A stretch of DNA of 56,030 nucleotides from Chara braunii (GCA_003427395.1 BFEA01000804.1:63680-119709); one strand, 5' to 3'; positions 10,044-20,175 are shown, numbered from the stretch's first letter. Notes: generated by a model not told the origin, from the letters alone. Made by a program: numbers and translations.

Positions 10044-10235
10044 AGGTTGCAGCTGCCTCTACAGGGACTCTGGATGCAAGCAGACTGTCAACCTCCCATC
10101 CAGAGGTCCCAATGGTAGAGACTGAGACAGTAGTTGCCCCCCACCTAGTTAGCTGCCCAAAAGTTGCTTGTGCTAGGACTTCACTAGCTGGTTCCCTCGC
10201 AACATAGGTGATGAACCGATCACTAGTCGCCGCGC
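10044..10235 (+). other. Spacer between gag and protease of A
   Basis: About 190 bp without an open frame on the plus strand that matches known domains. The corresponding linker in D is similarly broken. Confidence 0.5.
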
Positions 10236-10580
10236 TTGGGCCGAAATGAAGAAAAAGAAAGGGTAGTTACTTATTGCGGAGACGTAGAAGTAAGTAAAGT
10301 AAGAGTGGGCGCGTTAATAGATAGTGGGTCAACGCGCAGTTATATTAGCAAGAAAGGGCTGCAGAAGATTTGCCTAGGGCTGAAAGTTCAAAAGTTAGAT
10401 CAGCCCGTCGTAAGCAAGCTAGCGGATAATAGAGAAATGGATGTTGATAACTATGTTGAAGGGGTTAGGGCATACTTCCGGTTGGAGGCAGGGGGAAAGG
10501 TGGAACGTGTTCTGCACTCTCTAACACCCTTAGTGCAGGACAGTCTCCATTTTGACATGATTCCAGGAATGCAAATGTGA
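10236..10580 (+). pseudogene. A retroviral-type aspartic protease
   Basis: The 114-residue frame holds GALIDSGSTRSYIS; the catalytic DSGS is at 10320-10331. Later, [21 protein letters not shown] corresponds to the C-terminal half, where the usual ILGMPWL is corrupted. D has the same arrangement (GALIDSGANRSYI, LLVEENLPFDIVLGTD). Known role: cleavage of the Gag-Pol polyprotein in the particle. A stop at 10578 overlaps the next frame, so an indel separates protease and RT. Confidence 0.8.
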
Positions 10581-11456
10581 AACTAGGTGAGCATGAGTGT
10601 TGTTTGCCCGGTCCTACAGGTGGGAAAAAAAAAATTCGACTTTACCATGCATCTAGCGTAGAGAATAGCCTATCCCTTTGTTGCATGAGTACCCCCTCGT
10701 TCGCCCAGCATGTAGTCAAGAACGACCTCGCCGACCAAGTGTTTGTTGCATATGTGCGTCCGGTGAGTGAAGAAAAGAAAGAAGAAGAGCCGATACCCCC
10801 CAATGTGCACAAGTTGCTTGTTGAGTTCGCTGTTGTTGGAGAGGGCCCGAGTGGAGTGGTTGAGAGAGAAACCAAGCACAGGATTGAGCTAGAACCCGGT
10901 AGCCGGTTTCCCAAGGGCCCTATCTATAGGATGTCTCAAAAAGAACTGGATGAGTTGCGAAAGCAATTAGATGAGTTGCTTGAGAAGGGGTGGATTAAAC
11001 CAAGTTCCTCGCCATTCGGTGCACCGGTCTTGTTTGTACCAAAGAAGGGTGGCGAACTGCGAATGTGCATAGACTATAGGGGACTTAATGCGATAATCGT
11101 TAAGAATGCGGAACCGTTACCACGAATAGAGGATCTCTTGGAGAGAGTTCAAGGTTGCAAGTATTTCTCTAAGATTGATCCGAAGTCGGGATACCATCAA
11201 ATTGAGGTACTGCCCGAGGATCAACACAAAACGGCTTTCCGAACGAGATATGGCCACTATGAGTTTGTGGTGATGCCGTTTGGCTTGACTAATGTTCTGC
11301 AACCTTCCAGAGATGTATGAATGAGTTGTTTCGTGATGGGCTTGATAAATTTGTTGTTGTTTATTTAGATGATATACTGATTTTTAGCAAGAGTCTGGAA
11401 GAGCATGAGGAGCACCTTTGAATTGTGTTTGATAAATTGTGAGAGGCGAAGTTTAA
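10577..11456 (+). pseudogene. A reverse transcriptase, up to the MITE insertion
   Basis: The frame to 11320 carries [66 protein letters not shown] and [13 protein letters not shown] small deletion near 11300 shifts the frame; the next frame has [18 protein letters not shown] with the catalytic YLDD at 11362-11373, then [13 protein letters not shown]. Two TGA codons near 11418 and 11440 stand where D has Arg. Coding sequence is interrupted at 11456 by the 157-bp insert and resumes at 11614 or 11618. Confidence 0.88.
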
Positions 11457-11613
11457 ACCACCAGTACTTCTTGAAAACTCTCCCGTATACGCGGAGCGAA
11501 ATTTGGAATGAACAGGCCTAGGCCGGTAGGCCCGATCCAGCCAAGTGGAAACAGCGTGGTTTCCACTTTTGGCTGGCCGTATACGCGGAGCGAATTCAGG
11601 AAGTATTGGTGGT
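11457..11613. mobile_element. 157-bp MITE-like element with TTAA target duplication
   Basis: Terminal inverted repeats ACCACCAGTACTTCTTGA (11457-11474) and TCAGGAAGTATTGGTGGT (11596-11613) match at 16 of 18 positions. TTAA flanks both sides (11453-11456, 11614-11617). Removing the insert and one TTAA restores the expected RT reading ...EAKFKINPKKCE, seen as EANFKMNAKKCK in element D. TTAA is the target of piggyBac-type transposases (established knowledge); family membership is inferred. No coding capacity. CCGTATACGCGGAGCGAA occurs twice inside. Confidence 0.85.
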
Positions 11614-12005
11614 TTAAGATTAACCCGAAGAAGTGTGAGCGGGCAAAGCGTCAGGTCCTTTACTTAGGACATATAGTAGAGGGTGATAGGATTCAACCGG
11701 GAGACGCTAAGATTGCAGCCATTAGAGATTGGCCCAACCCGCACACGTTGATGGAACTGGGCTCGTTTCTTGGTCTAGCCAACTATTACCGCAAGTTCGT
11801 TCGAAACTTTACGGTAATCGTTGCCCCATTGCGCAGATTGCTAAAGAAAGAAACAGTCTGGAAATGGGATCAAGATTGTACCGCATCCTTCAAGCGTTTG
11901 AAGAAGTGTTTGATTAATTTACTGGTGTTAAAAGTTGCAGACCCATCTCTGCCTTTTATCGTAACCACTGACGGCAGTCAATACGGGATTGGTGATGTAC
12001 TCTAA
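11614..12005 (+). pseudogene. A RT thumb/connection and start of RNase H
   Basis: After the insert the frame reads [59 protein letters not shown] and LRRLLKKETVWKWDQDCTASF, then TTDGSQYGIGDVL, the first RNase H Asp region (usual TDAS reads TDGS). TAA at 12003-12005 stands where D has Gln (VVLQPDYDNGYRPVEF versus DVL-stop-QDNGNGYRPVEF); the same frame continues afterwards, so this is a point nonsense change. Confidence 0.88.
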
Positions 12006-13421
12006 CAAGACAATGGGAATGGGTACAGACCTGTAGAGTTTATGTCCTGTAGACTGCCTAGTGAAAAGGTCGCCACTTCTACATATGAAAGGGAGTTGTT
12101 CACTCTGAGGGAAGCATTGAATCACTGGCGACATTATCTGCTAGGACGCCACTTCAAGGTTTACTCGGATCATGAGACACTTCGCTCGCTGAAAACCCAG
12201 GCTCGGATGACACCTAAATTGACTAGGTGGGCTGAGGAGATTGATCAGTTTGACTTTGAGTTGAAGCTAGTAAAGGTTAAGCACAATGTTGTCGCTGACG
12301 CATTAAGCCGAAGGGCTGACTTTTTCGGTGTCATTGTCACATACTTAGATGCAGGCACTGAGCTGCAGGAAAAGATGACGTCTGCCTACACAAGTGATCC
12401 AGTCTACAGCCAGTTCATTGGCAAAGTGCAGACAACACCTCACGAAGTCCCGGACTATAAAGCAACACAGGGACTGCTGTTTGAAAAAACAGATCTCCAT
12501 GACCGACTATGTGTTTCGAACAGTGAAGAAGTCCGTAGTATAATACTTGGGGGAAACCACGATACTAACGGGCACTTCGGATGGAGGAAGTCTTATGCTA
12601 ACCTCCTACGCTCCTACACGTGGCCAGGAATGAAGCACGATTGCATCTCTTATGTGCAAGGCTGTCAAGTTTGTCAAAGGAACAAAAGTTCCACACAGCC
12701 TCCCCTTGGATTACTCCGACCGTTACCTATTCCGTTGGGACCTGGGGACTCCATGTCTATAAACTTTATGGACACTAAGATAAAGAGCAGAAACGGAAAA
12801 AGTCAGGTTATGGTTATAGTAGACCGGTTTAACAAGTTTGTTGTGTTTGTTCCACTTCCTGGAGAAGCAAGAACTGAATTGGTGATTAGGGAATTCTTTA
12901 ACCATTGGGTGAAGGATTTTGGGCATCCCTTAACTATTGTAAGTGATAGGGATTCTCGGTTCACAGGAGAGCAGTGGCAACAACTAATGAAGGTATACGG
13001 ATCCAAATTGACTATGTCTTCAGGTAGACACCCTGAGACAAATGGACAAACTGAGCAGATGAATACGCTGCTGCAACAAGTGCTGCGCATGTACATCCGG
13101 CCAGATCAGATTGACTGGGATGAACATCTGCCAAAAGTTGCAAGTGCCTATAACAACTCTGTGCATCTAGCCACATCAAGACCGCCTACTGAGCTGCATC
13201 TAGGATGGCGCCCTTGTAGACCCATTGACTGTCTAAACCCTGATCAAGTACATAGACTTCCGCCAGGAACCAGGGAATTCGTTGTCCAATATCAGAAAGA
13301 CCTGGAAAAAGTTAAAGAGAATATTAGTAAGGCACAACATCAAATGATAGAACAGGCTAATAAGCATCGCAGACCTTCACAATTTGCTGTAGGTGGTCTA
13401 GTCAAGAGAGTTTCTCCCTGA
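12006..13421 (+). pseudogene. A RNase H and integrase
   Basis: The longest open part of A (459 codons from ATG 12042). RNase H: YERELFTLREALNHWRHYLL, YSDHETLRSL, HNVVADALSRRADF. Integrase zinc region: HDTNGHFGWRKSYANLLRSY through QGCQVCQRNKS. Catalytic core: INFMDTKIKSRNGKSQVMVI, IVSDRDSRFTGEQW and SGRHPETNGQTEQMN, giving Asp, Asp and Glu of the D,D-35-E triad. Integrase inserts the cDNA with a five-base target duplication. The frame ends at 13421 (VGGLVKRVSP then stop) where a short deletion removes the expected VWV of the C-terminal domain. Confidence 0.92.
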
Positions 13422-13424
13422 GGA

Positions 13425-13821
13425 GAACATTTCTCAGAAGTTATTACCTGCTTATCGAGGACCCTGGCAGATTCTTGATGTGATTGGTGATGTTGTTGAG
13501 ATTCCTCCACATTTGCACACGTATCAGGTGTTCCACGCTTCAAAGTTATTGCCTTGTGTTAGTAATGACATGTTTCCATCGCGCAGATCTATGAATTCCC
13601 CTGATATGGATGGTAAGTATGATGTGGATAGAATTGTTGGGGAAGATGTTTACAGATCTGGACGCAGGGGTAGACCACAGCAACAATATAAGGTCAGATT
13701 TGCCTATCAAGAACCTACTGAAGATCCCTGGTTCACGAGAGATGAACTAATAGAAACAGCACCGCATATTGTATCATACTATGAAAGAGCTAAGAGAGGA
13801 GTTAACACAGTAGATAGATAA
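13425..13821 (+). pseudogene. A integrase C-terminal domain with chromodomain-like tail
   Basis: In a new frame: EIPPHLHTYQVFHASKLLPC, MFPSRRSMNSPDMDG, then DVDRIVGEDVYRSGRRGRPQ, YKVRFAYQEPTEDPWFTRDE and IETAPHIVSYYE. The last part has the chromodomain pattern (I...R.RG...Y.V.F......WF...L...AP.I...Y), with Trp replaced in part of the aromatic cage by other residues. The same tail occurs in D (partly), H and B. Probable role: targeting integration to chromatin, inferred from chromoviruses. Confidence 0.82.
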
Positions 13822-13854
13822 AATTGGTAATTTTCTCGGAGGACCTCGAAATTA

Positions 13855-13866
13855 TGCCGGCGAGAG
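13855..13866 (+). other. Probable polypurine tract of A (degenerate)
   Basis: GCCGGCGAGAG precedes the TG start of the 3' LTR; element D has ACGGCGGGAG in the same place. The tract is short and interrupted by pyrimidines, so its function is uncertain. Confidence 0.35.
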
Positions 13867-14335
13867 TGAAAGGCCTTCCACGATTCAGACCCCAAATTCG
13901 GATCTCAGGGTCAGATGCCCAGGTCAAGAAAAGGCCGAGTTCGTCAAACTCAGAAAAGTCACATTCGGGTACCTCAGCAGTCTGGTCCAACTGGCAACCA
14001 GCAAACAGTCACGCCTCAGGGACAAGAGTCACATCTCATAATAAAAGCCATAGGGAAGAGTCACATCCCACGAATGGAAAGGCAGATTCACCAAGGAAGA
14101 GTTATGTCTCAAAGGCAGAAGTCACATTTCCTAATGAAAAGTCATATTGACGAGACACATCCCACGAGTAAAAGGTAGAAACACAGGCAAAGGTCGTGAC
14201 CCACAGGCAGGAGTCACTGATCACAGACAAAACTCATGTTCACAAGTGAAAAGTCATGACTCAAAGGCCCAAGCAGCAGCAGTCCAATGGAAATTCGGGA
14301 AGGTTCCAGGCCTTGACATTCAGTAGCAGACAGGC
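13867..14335 (+). repeat. 3' LTR of A, left part
   Basis: Begins TGAAAGGCCTTCCACG and follows the 5' LTR through the AGTCA array to CAGTAGCAGACAGGC, where element B begins. It matches 6259-6724 with scattered substitutions and small indels. Confidence 0.93.
14331..14335. other. Left target-site duplication of B (CAGGC)
   Basis: CAGGC stands on both sides of B (14331-14335 and 23613-23617). The unbroken 5' LTR of A contains it once (CAGACAGGCCGTGGGGATG), which proves the empty site within the window. Confidence 0.95.
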
Positions 14336-15073
14336 TGTTACATGCTGAGAGCCTACACACGGGCCCCTCACGGGACCTGAGGTTGGAATAGGGCCCCCAG
14401 GTCGCATCACCGCAACCTGAAGGCCCTATGGCATTTTTACTTGGGCCTGCATCAGAAAAACGCCAGCTTTATATTATTTTTTTATTTTTTATTTATTTAT
14501 TTATTGCTGCTGTTTTTCTAACGTGTGTGCTGTTGTCCGTTTGTGGCCAGGTACACGTTTTAGGGCCAGGGCCAGATTCAGGCCCAGAGGCTGAGCCTCT
14601 AAAAAAGTTTGGACCTTTTTTTGTTTTTCGGATAGATTTTGGACCATTCGGACCTGGACCGACGTTCAGGCCCGATGCATTCGCACAGGCCCTGAATCGG
14701 ACCAGGTACCGAACAGGCCCAGTCCTGGGCAGGGCCTGGACGTCCGGTAGGGACCCAGGCAGGCCGTTTTAGGCCAAGGACTGAACCAAGTCCGAAGCCT
14801 GTGATCTGGACCGTGGATCGGATTTCGATCTGCACGGTCCAGAACGAAGGCCGTGGACTCATTGGGTCCGGCCCAGCGCTACTTAAGCTGGGCCAGCGCC
14901 CAGTTCTGGACAGAGGACACAAGGAGAAACCCAGCGTTACGCTGGTTCAGAACTTCACCTGCTGCGCTATTTGGGGACTACCTGCTGCGCTATTTTGGAG
15001 ACTGCCGGCTGCGCTGTTCTTCGGCAATGTGGCACAGCGCTGGAGGAGTCCAGCGCCGAGGAGGTTAGTGGAG

Positions 15074-15078
<5 letters not shown>

Positions 15079-15117
<39 letters not shown>
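15079..15117. repeat. (GA)n microsatellite in 5' LTR of B
   Basis: Pure AG dinucleotide run; the same run is in the 3' LTR at about 22921-22960. Confidence 0.95.
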
Positions 15118-15124
<7 letters not shown>

Positions 15125-15210
15125 CTTACCTGTCGCGACTTACCAGCGCCATAGCTGGGCTCCCGCGGTACTTGCAGTCAGCACCCAGGTAAGTAGGATC
15201 AGAAAGCGCC

Positions 15211-15340
15211 TAGCTTTCTTCTTCTTCTTCTTCTTCTCCTCTCCTTCTTCTTCTTCTTCTTCTTCTTCTTCTCTCCTCTTCTTCCCCTACTCCTCCGAAT
15301 TCTTCTTCTTCTTCTTCTTCTTCTTCTTCTTCTTCTTCAT
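15211..15340. repeat. (TCT)n-rich tract in 5' LTR of B
   Basis: Trinucleotide TCT/CTT runs broken by CTCCTCTCC and CCCCTACTCCTCCGAA; copied at about 23061-23184 in the 3' LTR. The minus strand reads as poly-Glu/Arg, which is a shadow and not a gene. Confidence 0.95.
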
Positions 15341-15784
15341 CAGAGTAGAGATAGAGGTACTGCAGACATTGTTTGGACACGGCATTCGGCCTTATTGGAC
15401 ACGACATTCAGATCGGACTTGTACTCTACATTGGGATTGAACTGTGTATCGACATTCGGAGATCTCTCTCGCATGTCTATGGATCTCTCCCCATGTGTGT
15501 GAGCGGAAGGGCAATCTTTCTGATGTCTTGCCCTTCCCAAGTTTCTCTCTTCCATGTTTGTTTGTCCTCGTGTCCTTTGATTACTAAATTTTCCGCTGCG
15601 CTGTTTTCCCAGCCTATGATGATGATGATGTGAATGGATTGTTGTTGATTTCTCGTTGGTTTACTCTTTGCATTGTGCACATTGGCATCTTGTGAATGTT
15701 GCATCTATGCTGCTGGTTGTTGCCACTTTCATCATTGCTAGATCTTAGGCTCTCGGTGCATTTCACTTCCTGATATGCTACAAG

Positions 15785-15798
15785 TGGTATCGGAGCTG
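15785..15798 (+). other. Primer-binding site of B (iMet tRNA variant)
   Basis: TGGTATCGGAGCTG starts two bases after the LTR end. It differs from the canonical TGGTATCAGAGC by A to G at position 8; D has the same variant. Confidence 0.85.
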
Positions 15799-15820
15799 TT
15801 GCAGTGAATCTTGGCAACAA

Positions 15821-15917
15821 CCAATCAATCGATTGATTGATTGGATCGGGGGATTGCCACCAATCAATCTTCGATTGATTGATCGATCAATCGATCAATC
15901 AACCAGCAATCATCTGA

Positions 15918-15961
<44 letters not shown>

Positions 15962-16110
15962 AAGTTGATTGATTATTTGGCAATTTCTTATTTAATCTTG
16001 GGAATCTCCCGGAATTAATTATTTAATTTATTTTTTTCCCGAGAAATTATTTCTTTTTCCGAGAAAATTTTTCCCCTCCGAGAAATTATTTTTTTTCCGA
16101 GAAGTTTTTT
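15821..16110. repeat. ATTG/TTGA repeats and CCGAGAAA repeats in B leader
   Basis: 15821-15976 consists of ATTGATTG runs with inverted CAATCAAT segments, so several hairpins can form (for example CAATCAATCGATTGATTG). At about 16038-16110 the motif CCGAGAAATTATTT recurs four times in AT-rich sequence. These lie between PBS and gag, where packaging signals are usual; a packaging role is only a guess. Confidence 0.75.
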
Positions 16111-16591
16111 TTTCTTCTTGTTTAATTATTAAATATTGTCTGCATTTTGACAATTTTGCGATTCTTTCGAAACTGTCCCTCTACACTTTCACTGCGTAGG
16201 GCTGTAAATTCCGTTCTTTTTTTCAAAAAAAAAAAACAAAAAAAAACGGCATTTTGTTCTTTTTGCAACCTACTCCTACTCTGAGTTTGTAAAGATTCTT
16301 CCTTTTCTGATTATCTGCAGTCCGAGCACCGAAGGTTCACAATTGCCTTCAGCATCACCTTCGGTACTCCGTGGGATTGGCCAGTCTTTTTTTCAAATTT
16401 TTCGATTTATTTTTTTTAAATAAAAAATAAATACTTTTTTTGGTGAGGAGACTGTTCCATTTTTGGATCTGTCCGATCTTTCCCACTTGCGTGCTGCCTG
16501 CCTACCTGTTCCTCCCCCTCCAGTCCGGGTGCTGGGCCAGTCTATCTGTTTGGCACACGGGTGACTCTTCAGAGTTCGGGCACGACAGTGC
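16111..16591 (+). other. Leader of B before gag
   Basis: AT-rich runs (poly-A at 16227-16238, poly-T at 16386-16392 and nearby) followed by sequence with no domain I recognise. No gene is called. Confidence 0.5.
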
Positions 16592-18136
16592 ATGCCACTG
16601 CTCACTCGATCACAGACCAAGGCCATGGACCAGAAGGCGGGAGAATCCCTCCTGGCCTATGAGGAATGCCTGGCTGCGTTCATCCAGGAGGCCAACTATA
16701 GGGCTGCCGCGGCGGCCAAGGAACGGAACCGGATTGAGCAAGAAGAGGAGACCAAGCGACAGCAGGAGAAACAGGACCGACTTCGTCAAGAAGAGGCAGA
16801 CCTGCAGGCTGCAGCTGAACACCGGTCACGCCAGCGGGAACGACTGTTCACGCGGGAGACCGTGATCGGTGATGAGACCACACATTGGGTGGAAATGGCA
16901 TCTGGGGACGAGGCATCGGTGACTGACAAAGGGCTGTCCGCCGTTGCGCACATCTCCCACGACCTCGTGGCCACCTGCGCTCTGCAGCAGGAGGAAATCC
17001 TTCACCTGCAGCAGACAATGGACCAGATGCTTGCACGACTGCAGGCGTTGGAGAAACAGCCAGCTGCTGTAGCAGCCGCAGGGCCTTCCAACCTTGCCAC
17101 CCGCATCCAAGTTTTGGAGGATGACGTCAGCAACATCAAGCGTGTGCATCAGAATTTCCGGACGTCACAGCAAGCAACGAACTTGCAGTTGGAGACACAG
17201 GTCCAGGCCGCTGCTTCCGTGACGCCTGCGGTCGCATCCTCCCGACGCCCACCCAAACTGGATGACATTCCAGTTTTCTGCGATTAGACCAAGACGGAAC
17301 CGATCCCGTGGTGGCGCCAGTTCACTCTCAGGATCGACATGCACCATGTCCTGAACACCGATCGACATGCGTGCTTGTACCACCGATCTGGTGGTGCATG
17401 TCAAGCATGGTTGGACAACATATTGACCAGCCACGGCGTAGCAGTGTCGGAACTGCACACCAAGCTCACTTGGCAGGAACTGATTGACGCCTGGCACAAT
17501 CGATTCCAAGTGGAGCCGCCCGACCTGTAAGCGATGGAGAAGCTCAACAAGCTCCATCAGAACACGCTCCTCAGTCAGGACTGGATTACCGAGTTTCAAA
17601 GACTCGCTTCCACACTCGACCTGCCGCTCGCATTCCGCGGCGTCAAGCACTTGTTCATCATGCGCTCGTGTCCAGCTCTGCAAAACGCGCTGATGCAGAT
17701 TGCACAGACACTCGACACGTCGGACAAGCTTTTCAGCACAGCGTCACGGATCATTCTCACGAATGTAGAAGCCCGCAACGCCGGCCGATCTTCCGCGACG
17801 TCGAGCATCAACCAGCCCAAGCCAAAGGTGGCTTGCATTACGGGGACTTTGCCAACTTCTTCTACCGAGGCTGCAACACCAAACGAGGGTGACGTGTTGG
17901 CAGCTGCCCGGGATGGTGGCCGGCCACGCAACAATCACGGCCGCAACAAGACGAAGACTCAGTCCACCTCTTCACTGGGCACCGGATCAGCAGCCTATGA
18001 ACCTTGGCTCCAATACGGACTCTCGGCGAATTGCTACCGCACGAGACTCAAGTACCGTTATTGTCTTTGGTGCAACAGCACCATCCACGATGCTGCACAT
18101 TGCCCCACCAAGGGGAAACCCCGTTCGGGAAAGTAG
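16592..18136 (+). pseudogene. B gag polyprotein with two in-frame stops
   Basis: One frame from ATG 16592 to TAG at 18134-18136, about 514 codons, interrupted by TAG 17285-17287 and TAA 17528-17530. Order: charged coiled coil (residues about 30-90, ERNRIEQEEETKRQQEKQDR), second coiled coil (ALQQEEILHLQQTMDQMLAR), capsid-like part (WWRQFTLRIDMHHV, WLDNILTSHG, LTWQELIDAWHNRF, DWITEFQRLASTLDLPLAFR), then CLWCNSTIHDAAHC, a perfect C-X2-C-X4-H-X4-C knuckle at 18062-18103. F encodes the same architecture. Both stops follow Asp or Leu; what they replaced is not certain. Pol overlaps the last 130 bp in another frame. Confidence 0.88.
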
Positions 18137-19497
18137 GCGCCGCCGAGGGTGACTCGACACCTCCCTCGACGCCATCGGAAGCGGTTGTGCTCACGACCGC
18201 CCTTTCTTCCGAGGCATATGCGGATGTCGGGAGTCTTCCACTTTCGCTCGAAGACTTTGCTGCCTGGCTCGTTCCTTCGCTGGACGCTTCTCAAGGACAA
18301 GATACATGTGCGGCTTTCTCACCGTCCGAGGGTTCTTCCGTCAATTCGTCTTCATCAAGGGATTCAGGAAGCGTGTTCAACGAGGAGGTCTTGGACCCGC
18401 TCACGCCCGAGGATTTCGCTTGGGTTCCTCTCCCTACGACGGGCAGCCTTCCGGGGCCGCAAAGCGCAGCACTATGCGCCCTCTTACACGAGTATCTCTC
18501 CTTCCATGCACCACCAACTTCGCCGACGGTAGACGAAGTCGCGGTAGGGGACATGCTTGGCTACGTTGCCAAGGTGGCCGGCGAGTTTGCCTCGCAACGG
18601 AACGAAGAAAACAACGCACCGTTGCTCTACGTCCGCATTCAAATTGGGCAAGCGGCCTGCAACGCTTTGCTGGATTGCGGCGCAACTCGCTACTTCATCA
18701 GCCAGTCCTTCATGACTCGGGCTGGTCTTGGGGCACAAATACGGAGGAAGTCACATCCGACGACGGTCGCTTTTGCCGACGGTAAGACGAAACAGTTCTT
18801 AGACCGTTACATCTCGGCTGTCCCGGTGTATTTTGCACCGCACGCATGTGAACCCGTCACTTTTGACGTATTGGACACCGACTTCGATGTCATTTTGGGG
18901 ATACCTTGGCTTTCTAGCGCGGACCACACGGTAAATTTCCATCGACGCACGCTCACGATTCATGATGCCGTTGGCGCCGAGGTCCCGTGTACTATTCCTC
19001 CTCGCTCCTCCATTCGGTGCCAAGTCGTGAGTGCCAAATCTTTCCGAGACACGTGCCGTTTCGAGCACATCGAAGAGATTGGCATCGCATTTCTTCGAAC
19101 CGTCCCTACGACCGACTCATCGTCCACGGATTTGTCTTCCGACCCCCGTGTGACCCGGTTGTTAGACGAGTTCTCGGACGTGTTCGAGACTCCCTCCGGT
19201 ATAGTGCCGGACCGGCCGATCTCTCACGAGATCATACTTGAGGCCGGCGCCGTGCCACCTAAGGGATGCATTTATCGCATGTCCGAGGAGGAGCTCACGG
19301 TTCTCCGTGTGCAACTCGATGATCTACTTGACAAGGGTTGGATCCGCCCTAGCAGCTCACCTTACGGTGCGCCCGTTCTCTTCGTTCGGAAGAATAACAA
19401 GGACCTTCGACTTGTATCAACTATCGACGCCTCATCACGCAAACCATCAAGAACGCGGGGCCTCTACCTCGCATTGACGATTTGCTTGAGCGTCTGA
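18004..19497 (+). CDS. B pol, first part: protease and RT N-terminus
   Basis: 497 codons open from ATG 18004, overlapping the gag end in the -1 frame; the start is arbitrary, as gypsy Pol is usually made by frameshift or readthrough. An acidic linker (DPLTPEDFAWVPLP) is conserved in F. The protease motif ALLDCGATRYFIS has its catalytic DCGA at 18673-18684, a variant of D(S/T)GA; FDVILGIPWL follows. RT begins RPISHEIILEAGAVPPKG, GWIRPSSSPYGAPVLFVRKN. Near 19413 one base seems lost, because the normal CIDYRRLITQTIKNAG continues in the next frame. Broken at that point, so a partial gene. Confidence 0.85.
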   Translation: MAPIRTLGELLPHETQVPLLSLVQQHHPRCCTLPHQGETPFGKVGAAEGDSTPPSTPSEAVVLTTALSSEAYADVGSLPLSLEDFAAWLVPSLDASQGQDTCAAFSPSEGSSVNSSSSRDSGSVFNEEVLDPLTPEDFAWVPLPTTGSLPGPQSAALCALLHEYLSFHAPPTSPTVDEVAVGDMLGYVAKVAGEFASQRNEENNAPLLYVRIQIGQAACNALLDCGATRYFISQSFMTRAGLGAQIRRKSHPTTVAFADGKTKQFLDRYISAVPVYFAPHACEPVTFDVLDTDFDVILGIPWLSSADHTVNFHRRTLTIHDAVGAEVPCTIPPRSSIRCQVVSAKSFRDTCRFEHIEEIGIAFLRTVPTTDSSSTDLSSDPRVTRLLDEFSDVFETPSGIVPDRPISHEIILEAGAVPPKGCIYRMSEEELTVLRVQLDDLLDKGWIRPSSSPYGAPVLFVRKNNKDLRLVSTIDASSRKPSRTRGLYLALTICLSV

Positions 19498-20175
19498 GCG
19501 GCGCTAAGTATTTTTCAAAATTGGACCTCAAGTCGGGCTATCATCAGATTTCCATCCGCCCGCAAGATTGGTACAAAACCGCGTTTAAGACGCGATATGG
19601 GCATTTTGAGTGGGTAGTTATGCCTTTTGGCCTCACCAATGCCCCGACCACCTTTCAGGCGGCCATGACCACCGAGTTTCGCGCTATGTTGGACCGCTTT
19701 GTTTTGGTCTACTTAGACGATATCCTCGTCTATAGCCGAACTCTAGAGGAGCATCTCGAGCACCTTCACCGTGTTCTAGAGACTCTTCGGTCAGCCCGGT
19801 ACAAAGCCAACCGCGACAAATGCGAGTTTGTCCGGCAAGAGCTTGAATACTTGGGCCATCTTGTCTCTCCGGAAAGCATTCGTCCGTTGGCGGACAAGAT
19901 TCAAGCCATCCAGGAGTGGCCCGAGCCGAGGAATGTGACGGACGTCCGATCCTTTCTCGGCTTGGCCGGTTATTATCAGCGCTTCATCAAGGGTTACTCG
20001 AAGATTGCGGCCAACCTAAGCAAGTTACAAAGCGAGGAGCGGCCTTTTGACTTCGACGACGACGCGCGCCGTTCCTTTGAAACACTCAAAGCGACACTCT
20101 TATCCGCAGAGGTGTTACATATTTACGACCCGCTTCTAGCTACGTGCGTCACTACCGATGCGTCAGGCTATGCCG
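19415..20175 (+). pseudogene. B pol, middle part: reverse transcriptase
   Basis: Open frame (ATG 19482 onward) with [54 protein letters not shown] and catalytic YLDD at 19710-19721, then ILVYSRTLEEH, KCEFVRQELEYLGHLVSPES, DVRSFLGLAGYYQRFIKGYS and TTDASGYAV at the start of RNase H. All RT motifs are intact. Near 20170-20180 the frame changes; GIGAVLEQHDGTDWHPVEYF is read in a second frame to about 20235, then RNase H continues in a third. Confidence 0.92.

Larger units (their letters stand above)
14336..15782 (+). repeat. 5' LTR of B
   Basis: Starts TGTTACATGCTGAGAG and ends CCTGATATGCTACA. Contains GGGCCC-rich U3, an imperfect repeat of TGCGCTATTT(G/T)GGGACT in the 14940-15010 region, (AG)n at 15079-15117 and (TCT)n at 15211-15340. 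CTACTTAAG at about 14879 is a weak TATA-like candidate. GCCATAGC lies at 15148-15155. Confidence 0.95.

Noticed and set aside
14870-14890. CTACTTAAG as a TATA box of B
   Set aside because: Too far from consensus to call; mentioned only as a candidate in the LTR entry.
15210-15407. Poly-Glu/Arg ORF (and its copy at 23054-23251)
   Set aside because: Produced by the TCT trinucleotide tract in the B LTR; no start context or domain.
18090-18136. A slippery heptamer for -1 frameshifting before the B gag stop
   Set aside because: AAGGGGAAAC and GGGAAAG do not fit X XXY YYZ in the gag frame.
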